Origin: Panopea generosa
Lineage: Eukaryota; Mollusca; Bivalvia; Adapedonta; Hiatellidae
DNA length: 64,000 nucleotides
Direction: 5' to 3'
Assembly (NCBI GenBank): GCA_029582155.1
Contig: CM055909.1
Coordinates: forward strand, 48,052,412-48,116,411
Shown: positions 13,501-22,500 of the stretch, in pieces
How positions within the stretch are numbered: position 1 is the first letter of the stretch
Layout of the letters: each line of letters starts with the position of its first letter
Notes under the pieces: model-generated
Seen by the model: only the letters and a program-made list of their open reading frames with translations
Database searches by the model: none
What the model was told of the DNA's origin: nothing
Position numbers and translations under genes: made by a program

Positions 13501-16500
13501 TCAGGTTATATATGACATATCCAGTTTTACTGGTGGAGGGAGACCTCAGACTGAGTCAGACATACATGTATTTCAGGTTATATATGACATATCCAGTTTT
13601 ACTGGTGGAGGGAGACCTCAGACTGAGTCAGACATACATGTATTTCAGGTTATATATGACATATCCAGTTTTACTGGTGGAGGAAGACCTCAGACTGTGT
13701 CAGACATACATGTATTTCAGGTTATATATGACACATCCAGTTTATCTGGTGGAGGGAGACCTCAGACTGAGTCAGACGTACATGTATTTCAGGTTATATA
13801 TGACATATCCAGTTTTACTGGTGGAGGAAAACCTCAGACAGAGTCAGACGTACATGTATTTCAGGTTATATATGACATATCCAGTTTTACTGGTGGAGGA
13901 AGACCTCAGACAGAGTCAGACGTACATGTATTTCAGGTTATATATGACATATCCAGTTTTACTGGTGGAGGAAGACCTCAGACAGAGTCAGACGTACATG
14001 TATTTCAGGTTATATATGACATATCCAGTTTTACTGGTGGAGGGAGACCTCAGACTGAGTCAGACGTACATGTATTTCAGGTTATATATGACATATCCAG
14101 TTTTACTGGTGGAGGGAGACCTCAGACTGAGTCAGACATACATGTATTTCAGGTTATATATGACATATCTAGTTTTACTGGTGGAGGAAGACCTCAGACT
14201 GAGTCAGACATACATGTATTTCAGGTTATATATGACACATCCAGTTTTACTGGGGAGGAAGACCTCAGACTGAGTCAGACATACATGTATTTCAGGTTAT
14301 ATATGACACATCCAGTTTTACTGGTGGAGGGAGACCTCAGACTGAGTCAGACATACATGTATTTCAGGTTATATATGACATATCCAGTTTTACTGGTGGA
14401 GGAAAACCTCAGACAGAGTCAGACGTACATGTATTTCAGGTTATATATGACATATCCAGTTTTACTGGTGGAGGAAGACCTCAGACAGAGTCAGACGAAC
14501 ATGTATTTCAAGTTATTTATGACATATCCAGTTTTACTGGTGGAGGGAGACCTCAGACAGAGTCAGACGTACATGTATTTCAGGTTATATATGACATATC
14601 CAGTTTTACTGGTGGAGGGAGACCTCAGATGGAATCTTGAGCAGAACCATCGTCCTTCCACAAGTAACTGGCAAACTTTTTCAGATAAAGTTTTTGAAGA
14701 GAGCGGGACTTGAACCTATGAAATTAGCGGTAAAAGGTAAGTGTTCACTCAATGTGCCTTGGATCACCCGGCCACTGAGGACCGCCAAGTGTGCATTTAT
14801 CACTGGCATCTTTTTACATTTTATTTGGCTCTTTAAAATACAAATTGCTTCACAGTTCACCTGATAATAATAACATTAAACTATATTCAAATGTATAAAT
14901 TTAAAACAAAAATTATCTTAAAACTGTATGGACCTCTCTTAATAACAATGCTACATTCAAAGATTGCAGTCTTGAAAATATCACAAATAGGTCCCTCCTA
15001 TATATTTTTCATGGTACTCACCACCTTTGAGTTTACTCATCTCCAGTCCATTATAGAGCAAAGTAAACTGATATGCTTCAAGTTTTCTAAGTCTGCTATA
15101 TACCGTGGCATTAACCCAGTCAGCCAGCTTCATATTATGGGCTTTCTAAAAATAAATCTAAACATTGTTATTATTTTTCATGTGTGCATGTATATTTTTA
15201 TATGGGTTTCTTAACAAGAGGAAATGTGCCTGAAGTAAACACACAACTCATTTCAACAAGTTCAGCCATCTTGCTTAACATAAAGACCATATTGTATTAT
15301 AGGCAGAGCTAGTTAACATTTTAAACAATGTAAAAATCTAGAGTTAAAAGGAAATAATTCAATTATCCGAGAAGACGTTACTTTATAGTTTAAACTTATT
15401 TAATTTACTTCGATTGTGAAACAAGTTTTTCAACTGATACAAATCATGCACGAAATCTTCCAAGGTAAAACTAATACTAAAGCATTTAAGAAAAGAATCT
15501 ACTCAAGGACACCACAAATAGAGGATCAAACCTACGTCCCATTAAACCTGGTTTTGATGCTCTACCACTATGGGCTTACAGTTAATTTGCATAAACCTTT
15601 ATTAAGGTGTCACCTGCATCATGAGGTGAACTTTGTAACCACCAGACTGTTTATGGCAAATTTTTCTAACAACCATCAAAAAAAATTTTGATTGAAAACA
15701 AAGGGTTTTATAACAAAAGCAGAAGTCAGGAAAACAGCTTGTTCATGTCATCTAAAGCATTTATTATATATAGACATGTATACTGAATGGAACAGCTAAC
15801 CTGCCACCTAAAATTTTATGTACATTTAGGTCAGACATTTTATGAACTTACTCAAAAAGTATCAAAGCCATTTTCTTGAAATTTGGACTTGAATTAGAAA
15901 GACCATTAACCCTTTACTTCATATAGACACCTTTGGACACCTCTAATATAGACACCTTTGGACACCTCTAATATAGACGCCTTTGACACCTCTAATACAG
16001 AAGGCTTTTCAATTATTGGGTTAATTATGTATATATTAACTGACAGAGTGGAAAACAGTGCAGGAAGTGTTCAGATTGCTCGTCACGAGCAATCTGAACT
16101 CTTCCTGCACTGTTTTCAAAGGCCTACTGTGATTGGTATCTATGGAGTAAAGGTTAAGGCTATGTCAAACCAATACATAATTGTCTGTTAGTTTTGTATA
16201 CTTTAAATAACGCTACTCAACATATTGGTGAATAAAAGTGGCGGGTTAGCTGTTCTGTTCAGTATATAAGGATTCTACTCACCTCGCAGAATAGTGTGTC
16301 ACCAATTCTCCAGATATTAGATATGTTATTATGGTTCCATTTTGTCTTCGACCCTAGCCATTCATAAAATGGCTGGTGGAAAAATTAAAGAATAAAATAA
16401 AATTAATGCCATCAATGTGTTCTATATATTGCTCAATATTATATGAAAATGTATTTATTTGTTACAATCATGAACAAATAAATAGTTTACGGGATCTACC

Positions 16501-19500
16501 GTGGCCAAATGGTCCGATATGTCAAATCAAAATCATTAACAACTCAACATCGAGGCAGTGGTTTCCAGCCCAGCTCAGTCCAAAACATTACAAGGCAAAA
16601 TGATTCTGCTCAGGCTCATTCTGAGATCATCCTTATATGTGTTGACAATGGTATAAATTTTTAAATTGTAAATGTAATAAAAAAAGTATTCAAGACAAAC
16701 AAACACATATATGCTGTTGCTGTGTATGCGTACGGCATAAACTGTAAATGTAATTTAAAAGTATTCAAGGCAAGCAGACATATATATATATCCCAGAGAC
16801 TATAAAAAGTGCAAGTCCAAGGTCTGGGACCTTTACTTTATGTTGCTGGACCTTTGTAACTTTACTTGATTAATTTTTTGTTTTTTATGTAATCATCGGC
16901 CATCAGCAGACTATTTCTGCATATCCATTGATGAAATTATTGACCACATTAAGTGGTGATTAAAAAGAAAAATGACATAACTGATCTAATGCAGCAAATG
17001 TATCGGAAAACAATTCTCAGATTTTGAATTTATGTGCATTTGGGTGAAAATTATATCAATGCCTTTGGTTACACCAGCTTCGTTAATGTCATTTCGTAGG
17101 CTCTAAGGATCTGCCATTAAAATCCACTATTTAAAGCCCCTGTACCCTGTGGAGAATAAGAAAATAAACACATTTTTTAAAAAAGCAACTCCATGTGAGA
17201 ACTGAATGACAACGCTTTTTTACTAAGGCTTTATATAGAATTTGTCGGAAGTAACTAATTTGTCCAAATTGTTCAATGCAATACTGACAACTATTCCTTT
17301 GTTTCTGAAAACATTTCTCTTCTGAAGACCTGAACATCTTCCCTTGACTCAGATATAACAATCAATGTAGTACTAACCTTATTTTCCTTTTCTTCTTTAC
17401 GTACAGCATTAGACTTCATTGTCTCTGCCAGAAGCTGTGTGTACCTGGGACAATCTGCTCCCATATTCAACATCTGCTCACAATAGACACATTTTATATG
17501 CTTACAGTTCTCATTATGAAACAGAGATTTGACAGTTAATTAATAACTTAATACAAATATCTACAACTTTAACAGTCTGTGCTAAAACATTCAGGACTAA
17601 AGTCCTTTAGACTAGGGACATTAAACATGGCATAGCCCAAATTCAAATCTTTAAGTACATACATAACAGAACACCTAAAATCTACATATTTAAGTTTCAC
17701 TTTCTAAATTTTCATCATTGTAGTCAGTTTTAGCAAAGAAACTATGTAAATTTCTCCCAACATCTTGCTAAAGATTGTTTCATTTTGATATAAAGTCATA
17801 GAAATAGTCAGACTATACCTTTGGAAAACTTTTGTAGTCTGGTTAAAAATGTCATAGACTGGGTCTCGAATTATACATAAACAGGGTATCTATTTTTCAC
17901 AGATTGCCATAATAATAATTGCCTACAACACAACTATTCTGTCAAGTCTTACACAGAGGCTATAAACTCTGTAAGTTGTCTGCAATAATAATAGGGGGCC
18001 TCCGTGGTCAAGTTATCTAAGGTACTATCTTAAGATGCTAACCTCTCACTGCCATAGTTATGGGTTTGAGCCCTCTCAATTAAATACTATGTGCAAAACG
18101 TTTTTCCATTTACATAAAGACAGTGGTGTCAACTGAGATTCATTCTGATGTTTTCCTTCACCATAAAACAAGTTGCCATAGACATAACCTATAATGTGCT
18201 GAAATTGGTGTCGAACCCCAATGAAATAAATAAATAAATAAACAAAATAATAATAAATAAATATTGTCTTTCAGTGCTTGGTCACATTAAGCATATTAAG
18301 ATATATATATATACAGTAAAACCTGTGTAAAAGGTCCCCTCTATTAAGCAGCCACTTGTCTTAAGCAGCTACATTTTCTATTTCCCATATCTAAGCTTTC
18401 AGAACAAATAAACATGTATTAAGCAACAGCCTGTATTTATTAAAGGGCCACTTTTGCTCCTTCCCTTGACTAACTGCTTTTATATGTATACACATGCACA
18501 GCTGCCATGTTGTCCCCATCTCCATGCCTGTTCCTTGATACGTGTGAGAAGCATTGAAGGTTTTACTTACATTGTCCTCTGCTTCGGGTTTGGTATGGAC
18601 TGGTATTGGTTGCCAGGTGATGTTAGGATTCCACATCTGAGGACCTTTTGGATTAGGAGGGTACAGTCCGGCCAGATTGGAGTAGGCACTCATTAAGCAC
18701 CGATCTTCATCAGAACTAAGTACACTTATCTGCAAAAGTTATAATAATGTCATATTTTTCTCCTAGTATATTTTATATTGTTTCTTTTTTTTTTCTTCCT
18801 CTTCCATTTAAAAACAATATTTTAACTAATGTGTCAATTATTATTAATCACATAACTAACCAATACAAGAAAAAAAACTTGAAATTTTGATAGCTGCAAT
18901 TTGCATGGGCAGGTAGGAGTGCTTAGTTTTTAAAATGGTTTAAAAATTTTTTTCTTTTAATGCGGTATTGACAGTAAATGAACATTTTTTTAGAACAGCC
19001 TTTAGCATCTATTATTAATAACTTTTACTAAACTCATTGGCACACATGTTATTATGTTTGGCAGAGCCTTGATATTATATATTTTTGCAAACTCGTTTAA
19101 TAAATTAGATAAAGAATGAGCACTAATACAAGATCCTTTACATGACAGGACTTGAAATTTCTTATAAATAAACTACTCGTCCTCTCTTTCTGTTTCCAAC
19201 ATTTTTTTATTGAATGCTTTAAATCAAAGAAATAATAAGGTCAGTTTCTTTAATCTTACCCGTCCTGACCAAAGTTAACTCGTCATGGTGAGCGGACAAG
19301 TGGAATATTCCAGCCTGGTACATGTATATTGCAAAGGAATTTATTTCAATTCTGTGCAGATTTAGCAGTCAAATTAGTTCTAAACAAAGTTAGATTTTTT
19401 TTAATGAAGCAAACAAGTGTAAAATTTAGGTAACTGATTTGCGTATGAATATTTATTTTATTTTTTTCACACATATAGAGTGTTAGGAACAATATTTTAA

Positions 19501-22500
19501 CTGTAAATATTGTTATTTTGCAGAGTGACCAGTAACCATAATTATTTTAATACTTTAAACAGGTTCAGATAAATTCAATCATTATGAAAATAATGGTTTT
19601 CAAGCAGGAGAGGTAGTGTAATGGATATAGTGTTGGCCGCTCACACCAGAGGTTGCGGGTTCGATCCCCAGCTCGACCCCGATGCCTCCCGTAAAACAAC
19701 ACTCAGTACTGGTTCTACCAAGGAAGCTGACTAAACTAACAGTTTTTGTAAAATAACTTATTCCAGTTATTTACTAAAACGAGTAAAACTACTCAAATGC
19801 ATTTTTTATCGTAGTTTTTTCCTGGACAAGCAGATATTTTTTCCTGGTATTTTTTTGTATTTAACACTGTGCAATAAGGTGTTGTACAGTGTGCATCCTT
19901 GGCCATGGTTATGTGCAGTGTCCTTGAGCAAGACACTTACGCACATTATGCTTAGTATTGGTTTTACCCATGAAGACTTCAAGCACGATTTATTTAAGCT
20001 GTAAAAACTGGTTTCAGATATATCTTATTAGTTTAAAACTAAAACCGTAATATCCTAAATAGTTGGGTGTTATATCAATGCTCTGAAAGTTACCATCGTT
20101 CATGCACAGGAGATCACTAAAACAATTATTCCTTAATCTTAATCATTGATCACCGGGGTTAAACTGGTGCATTTTTTTTTAATGGGGTTTAACGCCACTT
20201 CAACACATTTCAGGTTATATATATATGACATGTCAAGTTTTATTGGTGGAGGAAAACCTCATTATGAATCTGAGCAGAGTCACTGTTCTTCCGCAAGTAA
20301 TTGGCAAACTTTCTCATGAAGTTTTTGGAGCAAGCTGGAATCAAACCTATGACCTCAGCGCCTTAGACCACTCTGCCACAGAGGGCCCTTTAATATGAGT
20401 GTTTATGATGATAAAATGAACATTACTAAGTTATATTTAGAATCAAAGGGGAGTGTACCGTAATTTGTAACCAAAGGGAAGTAAATCTGAAATCAATTTA
20501 ACATCTCTGGCCAGCTAAAGAAGCATAAAATGTGTTCACCTCCTCCTGCTTGTAGCTGTTACTCATGTAACCAAATGTATCCATGTAACGCTTTCTGAGC
20601 CATTGTCCCAGGCCATAGTGCTGATTCATCCCGATCTGTAAATACAACAGAGCTATGGGTAATAAATGTCTTAAAAAATTAAATTAAATTTAAATGGATA
20701 AAAAGCATCTCATTATCATTACTTAATAATATCCAAACGGTTTGGTATGTCATATGATATCCACCAAAACGTGACAAAATTGATATTTAAATTGGAGTGG
20801 TAAACAAAATCCTCTTTTTAAAATAGACCGCATTTAAATACTGCTTGACGTCATTCAGACTCTTATAGAGATGAAACAATTTTAACTATGTGTAAGCCTG
20901 TATCAATGGCGGATCTACTTTTCAAAAGAGGCCCAAGAGGGCCGGAGGATACTGGCTCATAGTGGCAAAAGCACTTTTTAAAATTTCACAGTATTTAACC
21001 CTCTTTGGGGGTCATCTTAATCCCTTGTGGATAAATACTCCCACCACAACGATACTGAAAAAAAATTTCATTACTATGAAAGGAAATTCCCATACCATTC
21101 ATAATGTAAAAAAATAATGTCCCCGTACATGACCCTTATACATCCCAGTCCCTTATTTATGAGCGGAATTTTAAAATAAAGTTTTTTGTAAACATGGATA
21201 CGAAAATGAGAAATTGCAGTTTTCCCTATAATATTCCTATGTAAAAATAAAAGTCACATTGCAGGGTCCCTATATATCCAAGCCATTTGTTTGGCAGAAT
21301 CTTCAATCCTTTGCTGTTGTGAGGACAATTTATATCATATATGAACAAGTTTGATAGAAAGGTTATCGAGAGGAAGATTTATGAAAATTCCCAATTTTAA
21401 CCATATTGCACCCACCCCAACTGGTCCCTTATGGAAATTCAATCCTCTTTATTGAACAAAGTCAAATTTACTGTTACTAGACAATGCTTTAGATCTCAAA
21501 TTGAACAACCTATTTACACAAATGGATGAAAAAAAAGTCTTGCTCACCCATACACTTTTTAAATATGAATTTGAAATGTTGGCTTTTACAGTTATTCTCA
21601 TGGGTAATAATCATGATGACTGAGCAAAATGTGTTTTCACATGCAAAAATACACAGAAACCTATTTAACAGCATTGTCAAACACAATAAACACAACTTCT
21701 CGTCTCATTTTACCCCTTAAGCCTATCCCAAAATCACTTTCTATTGCATTTTTAGCGTTTTTAATTTTCAATTTTTCGGAGTAAGGTGTATGCCTGGGCG
21801 TACATGTGTACCATAGGAACTATTTTCATCACTCTACAAAGTTGTTAAGATACATACTGTTGATAGCCATCCCAATCCTTGTGGCCATTTGTCTAGTCTG
21901 TTGGGATCTGTTGGAAATATAGCTACCGGGCTTCTATCACCATGACGGAAGACCTACAAATAAAATAACCAAGGTGATTAAAATCTAATTATGTCAGCAT
22001 GAACTTTAGTTCATTTTGTTTTAAAATTAGTCCAAAAACATCAAATCAAATTTTGGACTGATGTCAAGTCTTTAAATTACAAATCAAATATATATATTAT
22101 TTATTGCATACTTTCATATTGTCCCTATAGCTTTCTATAGAGGACGAGCGTGCAGTATTTTATGGTTTTGTACGCATTGATATTGGACGGAAACTTAAGC
22201 ATGTGCAACCAAAGTAGGAACTACTTTCGCCATCTTATTAAAGAAAATGCAATATAAATAAAAATATCAATCTGATGACATAGTATAGTTGGGTCCAAAG
22301 GGTTTTCATTAAGAATAAAATACAATTAGACACTACATTTCATTGATTGGAATAATTCTGACACAAATGAAAATTATGAAAGTTCTATGCCAGACCTGAC
22401 ATCAACGCAACATTAAATTGCGAAACTACGTTATACTATTGATGGGTCATTCAGTGATAGAACAAGACCGGGTTTGTTAAAATTGATGGCCTATTGACAT

